Below, piece by piece: positions 19,519 to 28,899 of a stretch of 64,000 nt of DNA. The position numbers were made by a program, and so were the translations under genes. Below the pieces are notes generated by a model. The model did not search any database, was not told the origin of the DNA, and worked only from the letters and a program-made list of their open reading frames with translations. The stretch is from Kumtagia yinganensis. Its GTDB lineage: Bacteria; Pseudomonadota; Alphaproteobacteria; Rhizobiales; Rhizobiaceae. How positions within the stretch are numbered: the first letter of the stretch is position 1; the number at the start of each line of letters is the position of its first letter. The DNA lies in NCBI RefSeq assembly GCF_040081985.1, contig NZ_JBEBMH010000012.1, forward strand, positions 113,790-177,789. The letters run 5' to 3'.

Positions 19519-20104
19519 GACTCTCGCCTCGGGAGATATGCCGGACACGAACTGGCCGCGTTCACGCGGCCAGTATCAGCCGCGCTTTCGTCACACGTCA
19601 ACCAGGACCTGCGCCTCACGCGAGGGAGCAGGAACTCGTCGATCGCAACTATACCCGCCAATTCACAATGTGTAGATCAGGTCTTGCGTACCTGTATAGC
19701 GATGGGCGACGCAACACTACAAAGGGCGAGCGGACCGAGCGATTTGGTTGGTCGACCTAGACCTTGGCATAGGCATGTGGAGCGTCGGTTCTGGAAGGCC
19801 ATCAGGCGCGCCGTTCAGGTGATAAGCGCGGACGGAGCCAATATCACCGCGGACAAAACTGCATTCCCTAGCTCTCCGCACCAGGTGATCGGTACGCCGG
19901 CAGGGCCTGCCAATCTCTCTGAACCGATCGACTTCAACCGCGGCCTGCAAGTGGTCTGCTGGCCTCTCATGGATTTCCATGACGTGCGGCCGGGAAGCGG
20001 GCCGACTAGAATAGGCCATGAGTTCGCCGGCCAAGAAATCGCGGAGACGTGCTACACCCAGCTTTGACAGTTCCCAGCCCTTCTTTGCCCGGCAGGAGAA
20101 GCAG
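19519..20104. other. Divergent intergenic region between two signalling units
   Basis: About 585 bp separate the minus-strand FixJ-like gene from the plus-strand large kinase gene. Frames exist (for example plus 19684-20067) but show no family motif or ribosome-binding site that I trust. It must hold the promoters of both units. No clear palindrome or RNA gene was seen. Confidence 0.5.
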
Positions 20105-23100
20105 ATGACGTCCGTCTGGATGAGCAGGCCGCAATTCGTTCATCTGGGGCTGTTTTTTGCAGCATATGTGTTGGGCTGCGGGTTCGCGCAGGCGCTCGCA
20201 ATCGTCCCCGGAATAACGGTTTCCATTTGGCCGCCGGGCGGCATCTTCATCGCGACGCTTATCCTTACCTCTCCTCACAGTTGGCCGTGGTGGATATTGG
20301 CGGGCTGCCTGGCGGAGATGCTGGCGCAGTTCGTGTGGTTCCACAGTCCGCTGCCTGCCGGCCTCCTGATCTATGTCGGCAACGCCCTCGGAGCGGCTGT
20401 CGGTGGAACGCTTGTGAACCGAGCGTGCGGGCGTCCGGTTCGTCTTGAGAGTTTGCAGGCAGTCCTTGCATTCGTTGTGCTCGGCGCTGGCATCGCACCG
20501 CTGGTCAGCGCAACGGTCGGAAGCGCTACGCTCGCATGGTTCGGAGTGGAATCGCAAACCTTCACGGCCGTATGGCCGTTGTTTTGGATTGGGGACGCTA
20601 CCGGAATCCTGCTCGTAGCGCCGCCAACCCTGGTCGCGATTCAGTATTGGCGCGGCAAAACTCAGCTCTCTCGCACGCAGCGGGCGGAAGCCGGCGTTCT
20701 GGGCCTGATCTTCCTGGGGGTAGCAGCGCTTTCCTTGAGCGGCGTCTATCTGCCCACCCCCTATATCATCATGCCGCCCCTTCTTTGGGCCGCGGCACGT
20801 TTCGAGTTCCGAGGCGCCGCGGTCGCCTTGATGTTGCTTGCCCTCATCACGATGGCACTCACGATATCCGGTGGCAGCCAGTTTGTCGGCGATCCCGAGT
20901 CCCAGAGAGAAAGACAGGTCATGCTGCAACTCTTCCTGGCCATCTCGGCATTTTCCGCGCTCATCGTGGCCGCGGTATCACGGCAGCACCAGCAAGCGCT
21001 GCTCAAAGTGCGTCAAAGCGAGCACCAGTTGCAGCAGATGATCGACACGGTTCCCGCGTTCATTTGGTGCATGACGCCACAAGGAGTGCCGTCCTACCTG
21101 AACAAGCGGGCCAAGGACGTTACCGGCGTCACAGTGAATGACGTTGTCGCGCGGGACGGTTCGCGGTCATTGGCGGCGGTGGTCCATCCCGACGACCTGG
21201 CCGCAATGGATGCGGCTCTGTCGCATTCGATCAAGACGGGTGTGCCCTACCTTCGGAAATATCGCCGGCACCAGGCCGATGGCTCGTATCGATGGGTAGA
21301 AAGTCGTGCGGAGCCATTGCACGACGAGTCCGGTGCGATTGTCCAATGGTACGGCGTGGCTGTCGACATCGAAGACGTTATGCAGGCACAGGCAGCGCTA
21401 TCCGATAGGGAGCGGGAGCTGTCGCAACTCGTCGATATGGTTCCAAGCCATGTCTGGCGTCTCACGCCGGACGGTGAGCCGGTCTTCTTTAACAAACGCA
21501 TGGTCGACTTCATCGGAATGGATGTGGCCGACACAGAAAAACCGGGAATGACTCGGCTGGCGGCGACAATAGAGGCCGTGGTCCATCAAGATGATGTGGC
21601 AGAGTTCGAGAATACGATCCGCCGTTGCCTTGTGACCGGCGAGATGTTCGCGATGCGCTACCGCCTGCGCCGTGACGACGGCATTTACCACTGGATGTCG
21701 AGCCGGGCCGAGCCGGTGCGGGACAAGGATGGGCGGATCGTTCAATGGTACGGCATTTGCCACGACATTCAAGATCAGGTGCATGCGGAAGAGGCTGTGC
21801 GGCAGAGCGAGCGGGACCTTCGAGAACTGGTCGACGTTGTCCCGGTCGCCATTGCATGTCTGGATCCTGACGGCGAGCCCACGTTCTTCAACAAGCGTAT
21901 GATCGATCTTCTCGGACTGGATTTAACGGACCTGGACGAGCCGGGTGGGACGAGCCGGGCCGCGGCAGTGATCGCGGCTGCCGTCCACCCCGATGACGCG
22001 ACAGAATTTACGAAAGCATTTAACCACGCTCTTGTTACCGGCGAGGCGCTATCCAGAAGATATCGCCTGCGTCATGCCAGCGGAGACTATCGTTGGGTGG
22101 ATAATCGTATCGAGCCGCTGAGAAAGCAGGACGGAACAGTTCTGCAATGGTACGGCGTCTGTATCGATATTGATGATCAGATGCGACTTTACAGTGCCGT
22201 CGAGGAACGAGAAGCGAAGATTAGGAGACTGGTAGATTCAGATATTATCGGGATTGTTATTTGGGACTTGGACGGACGGCTCATCGACGCCAATGACGCG
22301 TTTCTCCGCATGGTCCAATACGACCGCGACGATTTAAAAGCGGGGATTGATTGGTTGGCCATGACGCCTCGGGAATGGCAGGAGGTGCACGCTCGTGAAG
22401 AGGCCGAAGAACTCGCCAGGACGGGCAAGATGCAAGCCCGCGAGAAGGAGTACTTCAGAAAGGACGGCAGCCGGGTTCCCGTTCTTATCGGGGCCGCCTG
22501 CTTCGAGGGGCAGTCAAGGCAAGGGGTCGCCTACATTCTCGATTTGACCGGACAGAAGCGTTCGGAACGGAGGTTACAGGACCGCGAGCGTGAACTCGCA
22601 CAGCTCGTCGATACGGTGCCGGTGCAGATCTGGTGCGTATCCCCTGACGGCGAGCCGGCATACATCAACAAAACCATGATGGACTATATCGGAATGAAGT
22701 TGGACGATTTCGACGCCGATGGAGGTTTGCCGAGCGCTATCCAGACCATCGTCCATCCAGATGACAAGGCCCCTTTGCTCCAGGCGTTGACCCATTCTTT
22801 CAAGACAGGGGAACCATTCGAATTGAAGTTCCGCAACCGTCGACGGGATGGTTCCTATCGATGGACGGAGGGACGCGCTGAACCCCTCCGCGACGAGAGT
22901 GGCCGTATAGTCCGATGGTTTGGCGCCAATGTCGACATCCATGATTTAGTGACCTCCCAGGAGGCGCTGCGAGAGAGGGAACGTGCGCTTTCGCAGCTCG
23001 TCGAAACGCTTCCGGCAATGATCGACTGCGCAACGCCGGATGGAGAGCCCGTCTATCGCAGCCAGCAACTCCGTCATTTTCTCGGAAACCAGCTCGAAGA

Positions 23101-24085
23101 ACCGGTCGGCAAGGAAAATTCCCGGTTGGTCAGCACGCTGGACGCCGGTGTTCATCCCGACGATCTGGCGACCGTCAAGGAGCACTATGCGCGTTGCTTG
23201 CATACGGGTGAGCCGTATGCCCGCAGGCATCGCCTGCGGCGTTTCGACGGCGAATACCGTTGGGTCGAGACCCGTGCCGCGCCGATGCGTGATGCCGAAG
23301 GCGTCATCGTGCAGTGGAACATCATCTGCCTGGACATCGACGGGGAAGTCCAAGTGCAGGAGGAACTCCGTCTGGCGCAGGATCGACTTTCGCGCGCGAG
23401 CCAGTCGGCGAGCCTTGCCGAACTGTCAGCCTCCATCGCTCACGAGGTGAACCAGCCGCTCGCGGCCGTGATGGCGAACTCGTATGCCTGCCAGCGCTGG
23501 CTCACGGCCGAGCCGCCGAACCTCGAGCGTGCGCACAAGACTGTGCAGCGCATCATACGCGATGCCAACGCGGCGGCCGACGTGGTGAGCCGCATTCGCG
23601 GCTTGTTCAAGCGGTCCGTTGAGCCGAGGAAGCCGACGGAACTCTCCGGTATCGTTCTTGAAGTGCGCGACCTCATGTCCGAGGAGGCGGTGCGTCGGCG
23701 GGTGCGCATCGAGGTGGACCTCGAAGGCAGCATGCCGGCTGTCGCGCTGGACCGCGTACACATCCAGCAGGTTTTAGTGAACCTCATTCGCAACGGCATG
23801 GACGCGATGGATTCGGTTTCGGGTGACCGGGTTCTCGGAATCAAGCTGCGCCGCGTGGGGGATCTGGCCCGAACGGAAATAAGCGATCGCGGCGCGGGCA
23901 TCGAGTTTCCCGATAAGATATTCGAACCGTTCTTCACGACAAAGGCGAACGGGATGGGCATGGGGCTCGCAATCTGCCGTTCGATCGTCGAATCGCACGG
24001 CGGACGTCTGTGGGCGGAGAAGAACGAACCGAATGGAGCGTCCTTCATCTTTGCCTTGCCGATTGAAATGAAAGCGCCGTCATGA
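20105..24085 (+). CDS. Large hybrid-length sensor kinase: MASE1, six PAS units, HisKA/HATPase
   Basis: 1326 aa. ATG 20105 is preceded by GGAGAAGCAG, better than the ATG at 20018. Residues ~8-300 form a MASE1-type multi-helix membrane sensor (FAAYVLGCGFAQALAIVPGI, WPPGGIFIATL, FWIGDATGILLVAPP). Six PAS/PAC units follow, starting near residues 312, 442, 575, 709, 834 and 965. Five are close repeats with VP..IW..TPDGEP..FNKRM and W[YF]G...DI.D; the fourth is divergent (IVIWDLDGRLIDANDAF). The kinase core has SIAHEVNQPLAAV with His ~1113 and KANGMGMGLAICRSIVESHGG. There is no receiver domain. Its stop overlaps the next regulator (ATGA). Confidence 0.9.
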   Translation: MTSVWMSRPQFVHLGLFFAAYVLGCGFAQALAIVPGITVSIWPPGGIFIATLILTSPHSWPWWILAGCLAEMLAQFVWFHSPLPAGLLIYVGNALGAAVGGTLVNRACGRPVRLESLQAVLAFVVLGAGIAPLVSATVGSATLAWFGVESQTFTAVWPLFWIGDATGILLVAPPTLVAIQYWRGKTQLSRTQRAEAGVLGLIFLGVAALSLSGVYLPTPYIIMPPLLWAAARFEFRGAAVALMLLALITMALTISGGSQFVGDPESQRERQVMLQLFLAISAFSALIVAAVSRQHQQALLKVRQSEHQLQQMIDTVPAFIWCMTPQGVPSYLNKRAKDVTGVTVNDVVARDGSRSLAAVVHPDDLAAMDAALSHSIKTGVPYLRKYRRHQADGSYRWVESRAEPLHDESGAIVQWYGVAVDIEDVMQAQAALSDRERELSQLVDMVPSHVWRLTPDGEPVFFNKRMVDFIGMDVADTEKPGMTRLAATIEAVVHQDDVAEFENTIRRCLVTGEMFAMRYRLRRDDGIYHWMSSRAEPVRDKDGRIVQWYGICHDIQDQVHAEEAVRQSERDLRELVDVVPVAIACLDPDGEPTFFNKRMIDLLGLDLTDLDEPGGTSRAAAVIAAAVHPDDATEFTKAFNHALVTGEALSRRYRLRHASGDYRWVDNRIEPLRKQDGTVLQWYGVCIDIDDQMRLYSAVEEREAKIRRLVDSDIIGIVIWDLDGRLIDANDAFLRMVQYDRDDLKAGIDWLAMTPREWQEVHAREEAEELARTGKMQAREKEYFRKDGSRVPVLIGAACFEGQSRQGVAYILDLTGQKRSERRLQDRERELAQLVDTVPVQIWCVSPDGEPAYINKTMMDYIGMKLDDFDADGGLPSAIQTIVHPDDKAPLLQALTHSFKTGEPFELKFRNRRRDGSYRWTEGRAEPLRDESGRIVRWFGANVDIHDLVTSQEALRERERALSQLVETLPAMIDCATPDGEPVYRSQQLRHFLGNQLEEPVGKENSRLVSTLDAGVHPDDLATVKEHYARCLHTGEPYARRHRLRRFDGEYRWVETRAAPMRDAEGVIVQWNIICLDIDGEVQVQEELRLAQDRLSRASQSASLAELSASIAHEVNQPLAAVMANSYACQRWLTAEPPNLERAHKTVQRIIRDANAAADVVSRIRGLFKRSVEPRKPTELSGIVLEVRDLMSEEAVRRRVRIEVDLEGSMPAVALDRVHIQQVLVNLIRNGMDAMDSVSGDRVLGIKLRRVGDLARTEISDRGAGIEFPDKIFEPFFTTKANGMGMGLAICRSIVESHGGRLWAEKNEPNGASFIFALPIEMKAPS

Positions 24086-24729
24086 CCACGGATGACTATA
24101 TTGTCTTTATCGTGGACGACGATGAGCGGCTGCAGGAGGCGCTGAGTGAACTGCTGGAGTCGCACGGCATTCGTGCTGCTACATTCGGATCCGCTGGCGA
24201 ATACATCGCCGCGGACAAGCCCGACGCTCCGGCATGCCTCATCCTCGATGTCGAGCTGCCCGACATCAACGGCCTCGACTTGCAGAGGCAAATCGCGAAG
24301 GGAGATCATCCGCCGATCGTTTTCATAACCGGGCATGGCGACATCCCATCCTCCGTCCGGGCAATCAAACATGGCGCGGTCGACTTTCTCACCAAGCCTT
24401 TCAGTGACGTCGACCTCATGGCGGCGATCCAGGCTGCGATCGCCGAGGATCGGGACAGGAGGCTCGCGCGCGCCGAACTGGGCGTGCTGAGGGGACGCTA
24501 TCTCGAACTGACGCCACGCGAGCGCGAGGTGCTGCCGCTTGTGGTGAGCGGTTTACTCAACAAGCAGGCGGCCGCCGAACTGGGGATCAGCGAAGTCACG
24601 CTGGAAATCCACAGGAGGAACGTGATGCAGAAAATGGCGGCGGCGTCGCTCGCCGACCTCGTGCGGATTGCGGAGCGACTGGAGATACCCATTACCCACT
24701 CGCGCCGAGCGGGAGGGACCAGGGCGTGA
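24082..24729 (+). CDS. FixJ-family response regulator (receiver + LuxR HTH)
   Basis: 215 aa. Receiver: IVDDDERLQEALSELL, Asp56 in ILDVELPD, GHGDIPSSVRAIKHGAVDFLTKPF. The HTH is LTPREREVLPLVVSG...NKQAAAELGISEVTLEIHRRNVMQKM. The start overlaps the kinase stop by 4 bp and the end overlaps the following receiver gene by 4 bp, so it is translationally coupled in a kinase-regulator-receiver-regulator operon. It is the most likely direct partner of the MASE1/PAS kinase. It is expected to bind DNA as a phosphorylated dimer; targets unknown. Confidence 0.92.
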   Translation: MTTDDYIVFIVDDDERLQEALSELLESHGIRAATFGSAGEYIAADKPDAPACLILDVELPDINGLDLQRQIAKGDHPPIVFITGHGDIPSSVRAIKHGAVDFLTKPFSDVDLMAAIQAAIAEDRDRRLARAELGVLRGRYLELTPREREVLPLVVSGLLNKQAAAELGISEVTLEIHRRNVMQKMAAASLADLVRIAERLEIPITHSRRAGGTRA

Positions 24730-25115
24730 CCGAGGTAAGATCCATCGTTGCGGTGGTCGACGATGATCCACGGTTGCTCGAGTCCATGGAGGACTTTCTG
24801 GAGTCCGCTGGCTATGCGACCCGCACCTTCCCGTCAGCGCAATCATTGCTCGTCGGTGGGCTGGCGGGCCTAGACGTTCTCATCACGGACATCGGCATGC
24901 CCGGAATGGACGGTTTCGAACTTTGTGACCTAGTAAAGAAGGTGCGTCCGGATCTTCCCCTGTTCCTGATTACGGGACGCCACGAGATTGCCGACCTGGA
25001 CCGAGTCCAGGGCGTCAGCGGATGTTTCCGCAAGCCCTTCGATGAGCGGGTCATGCTGGCAGCGATCGGTAGTGCATTACGCATGACGAAAGATGGAGGT
25101 GAGCATGAGAGTTGA
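24726..25115 (+). CDS. Stand-alone response-regulator receiver domain
   Basis: 129 aa, one receiver domain and no output domain. Acidic VVDDDPRLLESMEDFLES near residue 11, phosphoacceptor Asp55 in ITDIGMPGMDGFEL, Thr in LITGRHE, and Lys in CFRKPFDERV. The start is GTG 24726, overlapping the previous stop. Single-domain receivers often act as phosphate shuttles or sinks, or as protein-contact regulators as in CheY or SpoIIF-like relays. Here it sits between two FixJ-like regulators in one operon and overlaps the next gene by 11 bp. Confidence 0.88.
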   Translation: MTEVRSIVAVVDDDPRLLESMEDFLESAGYATRTFPSAQSLLVGGLAGLDVLITDIGMPGMDGFELCDLVKKVRPDLPLFLITGRHEIADLDRVQGVSGCFRKPFDERVMLAAIGSALRMTKDGGEHES

Positions 25116-25812
25116 GCAGTCGCCGCAGCTACGGAGATCGGCGCCGTTGTCATCGCAGCGCAGAAACGAAGCTGAGCGGCCAGTTGTCATTATTGTGGAT
25201 GACGATGTGGCAGTTCAGGAGGCGCTGTCCGAATTGATTCTTACCTCCGGGTTCCAGCCTGTCTGTTTTAGCTCGACCCGTGATTTGCTCGATGCCAACG
25301 TACTGGATAGCGCCGGCTGTCTGATCCTTGATGTGCGCATGCCGGGAGCGAGCGGCCTCGACCTGCAACGTCATCTCGCCGAGACCGGCAACCCCAAACC
25401 AGTCATCTTCCTGACCGGCCATGGCGACATTCCGATGACCGTCCAGGCGATGAAGGCCGGCGCCGTGGACTTCCTTACGAAGCCGGTGCGGGACCAGACG
25501 CTGCTCGATGCCGTCATTGCGGGTGTAGCCATGGATGCCGAACGGCGGGCCGTTTCGGCTGTCGTCAAACGCAACCTCGAGCGCCTTGAGACGCTAACTC
25601 CGCGCGAGCGGGAGGTTCTTCATCAGGTTGCGAAGGGGCGCCTCAACAAGCAGATCGCCTTCGATCTGGGCATCAGCGAGGTGACCGTGAAACTGCACCG
25701 AGGCAACGTCATGCGCAAGATGGGGGCCGCTTCCATAGGCGAATTGATCAGGGCATGGGAGACGTTGCCGGCCACTATGCGCGACGGCGGCGAGGCCAGG
25801 ACTGCGGCCTGA
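25105..25812 (+). CDS. FixJ-family response regulator (receiver + LuxR HTH)
   Basis: 235 aa from ATG 25105, which has an excellent GGAGGTGAGC before it; ATG 25093 is less likely. A ~25-aa basic N-terminal extension precedes the receiver (IIVDDDVAVQEALSELI, Asp76 in ILDVRMPGASG, GHGDIPMTVQAMKAGAVDFLTKPV). The LuxR-type HTH is LTPREREVLHQVAKG...LNKQIAFDLGISEVTVKLHRGNVMRKM. It is the last gene of the four-gene signalling operon. It is more like the regulator at 18880-19518 than its immediate neighbour, suggesting duplication and cross-talk. Confidence 0.92.
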   Translation: MRVEQSPQLRRSAPLSSQRRNEAERPVVIIVDDDVAVQEALSELILTSGFQPVCFSSTRDLLDANVLDSAGCLILDVRMPGASGLDLQRHLAETGNPKPVIFLTGHGDIPMTVQAMKAGAVDFLTKPVRDQTLLDAVIAGVAMDAERRAVSAVVKRNLERLETLTPREREVLHQVAKGRLNKQIAFDLGISEVTVKLHRGNVMRKMGAASIGELIRAWETLPATMRDGGEARTAA

Positions 25813-25949
25813 GCCGATCCCCGCATTGTCCAGCGAGATTCGGCGCACATGAGGAACTGTGCGCCGTCGGCAAAGGGTAAACGACCGGCAGGCCCGAGCG
25901 GGCAAGTCGGGAAAAAAAGCTGATCGGGGATGATCGGTCAGCAGGACGC

Positions 25950-26702
25950 TCAGGTGACGCCAAGGCCGCCATCGACACCGATCACCTGGCCGGTCACCCA
26001 ATTCGACGTCGGATCGGCAAGATGGACGATCCATCTTGCAACGTCGTCAGGGATGCCTCGCCGCTTGAGCGGTATCTGCTTGCGCTCGGCTTCCTCGATG
26101 ACTGCGGCATGTTCCGGGGACAGTCCCATCATGCCCGTCAGCGCACCGGATTCGGTTGGGCCCGCCGCTACGGCGTTGACGCGCACACCGAGAGGCGCAA
26201 GTTCGAGCGCCCAGCAGCGGGTCAGGTGTTCCAGCGCGGCCTTGCTGGCTGCATAGTGGGAAAGCCCGGCCCCAGGCTTGTGCCCGAACGTGCTCGAAAT
26301 GTTGATGATCGCTCCTTTCGTGGCGACCAGATGCGGCAAGGCTGCCGTCGCGAGCAAGCTTGGGCCGACGACGTTCACGGCGAAGATCTTGGTGATCTGC
26401 TCGGCTGTCGCATCTCTCAAAGGCAGGAGAGCGCCAGCGCCGGCATTGTTCACCAGCACGTCGAGGCGCCCCCATGTGTCGATCGCCGTGGCAATGGTGC
26501 GAGCAGCATCCAAGGGCTCCGCAGCGTCCGCGACGAGACCTCTGATATTCAGATGCATGGCGACAATTTCGTCCAGAATTGCCGCGCGGCGTCCGGTGAC
26601 AAGAACGTTGGCACCTTGCGCGGCGAAGCCTAGCGCCGCGGCCCGGCCGATGCCGGAGCTGCCGCCGGTAATGATGACGACCTTGTTGTGAGGTGTGGAC
26701 AT
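25950..26702 (-). CDS. SDR family oxidoreductase
   Basis: 250 aa from ATG 26702 with AGGAGCGAGATC upstream. TGGSSGIGRAAALGF, the NNAG motif (LVNNAGAGALL), catalytic NISSTFGHKPGAGLSHYAASKAAL and the end GQVIGVDGGLGVT identify a classical SDR. It would use NAD(P) to oxidise or reduce an alcohol or carbonyl; substrate unknown. It ends the minus-strand run 25.9-29.7 kb together with CBS, cupin, hydrolase and NmrA-like genes, which looks like a stress or detoxification set. Confidence 0.87.
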   Translation of the reverse strand: MSTPHNKVVIITGGSSGIGRAAALGFAAQGANVLVTGRRAAILDEIVAMHLNIRGLVADAAEPLDAARTIATAIDTWGRLDVLVNNAGAGALLPLRDATAEQITKIFAVNVVGPSLLATAALPHLVATKGAIINISSTFGHKPGAGLSHYAASKAALEHLTRCWALELAPLGVRVNAVAAGPTESGALTGMMGLSPEHAAVIEEAERKQIPLKRRGIPDDVARWIVHLADPTSNWVTGQVIGVDGGLGVT

Positions 26703-26775
26703 GATCTCGCTCCTGCCCCGCCTCTGGGCTCTGGGGATAATATTCCTGAGGGAGGTATTGATGCAGGCCAATTGG

Positions 26776-27213
26776 TCAGCGATAGCCGACGCCAGTGACA
26801 TAGTTGGAGAGCATCCGCTCCTGCATTTCTTCCTGCTCGAATAGCACTTTCATGGCGTCTCTGATGTCCAGTATGCCCAGAGGCCTGGTGTCGACGTCGA
26901 TCACCGGAATATTCTGCAGGCTTCGCGCGGCCATCGTCTGCCAAACCTCGTGGACATCGTCCTGCGGGCTGCACGAGATGACCGATCTGCTCATCAGGTC
27001 TGACGCCGCCGTCGTCGAAGACGGCGGGCCGGCGAGATGGCGCACCAGGTCGGATTTGCTGAGCACGCCCTCGGTACCTCCGCCCGCGTTGCACACCACC
27101 ACGAGGCCAATGCCAGGCTTTGAAAGCGAAAGGGCGGCCGCCTGCACGGTCGCATTCAAGTCGATCATGGCCAGGCGCGACGACGTGAGGCCATGCAGTC
27201 TGTCGATGAGCAC
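26776..27213 (-). CDS. CBS-domain pair protein
   Basis: 145 aa made of two CBS motifs: ~1-70 (IDLNATVQAAALSLSK, LVVVCNAGG, GVLSKSDLVRHLAG) and ~72-132 (LMSRSVISCSPQDDVHEVWQTM, NIPVIDVDTRPLGILDIRDAMK). Stand-alone CBS pairs bind adenine nucleotides such as AMP/ATP and regulate partner proteins. The start is GTG at 27213 with GAGGAC upstream. It lies 73 bp before the SDR gene on the same strand. The partner is unknown. Confidence 0.85.
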   Translation of the reverse strand: MLIDRLHGLTSSRLAMIDLNATVQAAALSLSKPGIGLVVVCNAGGGTEGVLSKSDLVRHLAGPPSSTTAASDLMSRSVISCSPQDDVHEVWQTMAARSLQNIPVIDVDTRPLGILDIRDAMKVLFEQEEMQERMLSNYVTGVGYR

Positions 27214-27307
27214 TGCGGTCGTCCTCGGTAACGCGCCGTGCCGCCGGGGTCTTCGAACGCCGGGCGGCGCGGCGCCTTGCTTTTAAGCTTGGCGCGCAAT
27301 TGCGCTA

Positions 27308-27742
27308 TTATTCCTCGAACGGGAGCACCAACTCGGTGTCGGCTGTATCGACCACGAAAACAGCCAACAGCCTCGCAGGCTCGGTCGCACTGGCATTCTG
27401 GCTGACCCTGTGGCGATCGCCGGGATACTCCGACCAACTTTCGCCGGCGTGAAAGGTGGTTACCGGCCCGTCATTGACCTGGCTGTTGATCGCGCCCTCG
27501 AGAACAGTGGCATAGATAAAGGCCGACTTCGGGTGCAGATGTGCCGGCGAGCTGCCGCCAGGTTCGTATTGAACGAGCACGCCTCGCATGCTCTTGCCGG
27601 GGACGTTGGGAAGCGGATGGTCGTAAACCAGCTTCACGTTCTTGAAAGGCTGCTGGGTCGCGGCATGTTTCTGATCGTCGGCTCTCACGCCCGTGGTTAT
27701 GAGGGTCAGAAGGACGGCGGCACTGAGGATGGTCCTTTTCAT
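27308..27742 (-). CDS. Secreted cupin-domain protein
   Basis: 144 aa. The signal peptide is MKRTILSAAVLLTLITTGVRA, followed by a small beta-barrel cupin with a metal-type motif (YEPGGSSPAHLHPKSAFIYATVLEGA) and a second half TTFHAGESWSEYPGDRHRVSQNA. Predicted periplasmic. Cupins of this type bind metals and may act as enzymes or sensors; nothing here tells which. It lies ~100 bp downstream of the alpha/beta hydrolase gene on the same strand, across a strong hairpin. Confidence 0.8.
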   Translation of the reverse strand: MKRTILSAAVLLTLITTGVRADDQKHAATQQPFKNVKLVYDHPLPNVPGKSMRGVLVQYEPGGSSPAHLHPKSAFIYATVLEGAINSQVNDGPVTTFHAGESWSEYPGDRHRVSQNASATEPARLLAVFVVDTADTELVLPFEE

Positions 27743-27782
27743 TTTGCGTAGCTCCGTTGTTTGCGGTTTGGTTTGCGGGGTT

Positions 27783-27815
27783 GATCGCCGGCCGGAGGGG
27801 GAGCGGCCGGCGATC
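27783..27815. terminator. Hairpin between hydrolase and cupin genes
   Basis: GATCGCCGGCCG (27783-27794) and CGGCCGGCGATC (27804-27815) form a perfect 12-bp stem with a 9-base loop. It follows the alpha/beta hydrolase stop on the minus strand. No U-run follows in either direction, so it may be a processing or attenuation structure rather than a classic intrinsic terminator. Confidence 0.4.
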
Positions 27816-27842
27816 CGGCTCTCGCTTAGGGGCAGCGCGAGC

Positions 27843-28835
27843 CTATGACCTGATGAAATCCAACAGGTCAGGATTCACGACCTGGGCATGAGTGGTGCAC
27901 ATGCCGTGCGGAAATTTCTCATAGACCTTGACTGCCGCGTTCCTGAGCATCTTGGCGGAAAGCAGTGCCGAGCCGGCGATCGGAACGATCTGGTCGTCGT
28001 CGCCGTGCATTACGAGCGTCGGCACGGTGATGGCCTTCAAATCGTCGGTGAAGTCGGTCTCGGAGAAGGCCTTGATGCCGTCATAGTGCGCCTTCGCGCT
28101 GCCCATCATCGCCTGCCGCCACCAGTTCTGAACGACGCCCGGGATTGGCGTCGCACCCGACCGGTTGAAGCCGTAGAATGGACCGCTCGCGAAATCGACA
28201 TAATACTGGGCCCGGTTAGCGGCGAGTGCTTCTCGACCTTCGTCGAACACGCTGATCGGAACGCCATCAGGGTTCGCTTCCGTCTGCACCAGATGGGGCG
28301 GCACTGCGCCGATCAGAACCAGTTTGCTAACGCGGCCCTGAGGCTGACCGTGTCGCGCTACGTAGCGGGTGGCTTCGCCGCCGCCTGTGGAGTGGCCGAT
28401 ATGCACCGCATTCCTGAGGTCGAGATGCCCGGCCACCGCAGCTACGTCAGCGGCGTAATGATCCATATCGTGCCCGTCGCTTACCTGCGCGGAGCGCCCG
28501 TGACCGCGTCGGTCATGGGCGATGACGCGGTAGCCCTTGCCGAGAAAGTAGAGCATCTGGGCATCCCAATCGTCGCCGCTCAGCGGCCACCCGTGGTGGA
28601 AAACGACGGGTTGGGCATCCCTGGGACCCCAGTCCTTGTAGTATATTTCGGTACCGTCCCCGGTCGTGATCTTGCTCATGTTCGCTGGTCCCTTGTCTGC
28701 GTCGGAAAATGGAAGGTTTTGCTCAGCCTGCGCGACCGCGATCGGCGACATGCCGAATGCAAGCGTTGCGGCCAGGCTGCCCAACAAAACATCGCGGCGA
28801 GGTACTCCAAGGGAAAGCGGAAGTTCGTCTTTCAT
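27843..28835 (-). CDS. Alpha/beta hydrolase, non-haem chloroperoxidase/arylesterase type, Tat-exported
   Basis: 330 aa. The N-terminus has a twin-arginine motif (PRRDVLLGSLAATLAF) and a signal peptide ending near AQA. The fold reads GDGTEIYYKDWG, HGWPLSGDDW (oxyanion region), DRRGHGRS, nucleophile GHSTGGGEATRYVARHG, acid HGDDDQIVP and His FPHGM. This is the bromoperoxidase/arylesterase subfamily, able to hydrolyse esters or perhydrolyse short acids. Export through Tat is unusual enough to be notable but occurs in this group. It is spaced 64 bp from the NmrA-like gene upstream on the same strand. Confidence 0.88.
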   Translation of the reverse strand: MKDELPLSLGVPRRDVLLGSLAATLAFGMSPIAVAQAEQNLPFSDADKGPANMSKITTGDGTEIYYKDWGPRDAQPVVFHHGWPLSGDDWDAQMLYFLGKGYRVIAHDRRGHGRSAQVSDGHDMDHYAADVAAVAGHLDLRNAVHIGHSTGGGEATRYVARHGQPQGRVSKLVLIGAVPPHLVQTEANPDGVPISVFDEGREALAANRAQYYVDFASGPFYGFNRSGATPIPGVVQNWWRQAMMGSAKAHYDGIKAFSETDFTDDLKAITVPTLVMHGDDDQIVPIAGSALLSAKMLRNAAVKVYEKFPHGMCTTHAQVVNPDLLDFIRS

Positions 28836-28899
28836 CGGTCCGCTCCAAGATTGTCATTCGCGCGGCATCGGCACGATGCCTGGTCATTGCGGAGACCGA

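Noticed and set aside
19684..20067. 127-codon plus-strand frame before the large kinase
   Set aside because: No family resemblance, no good ribosome-binding site, and the kinase start at 20105 has a far better one.
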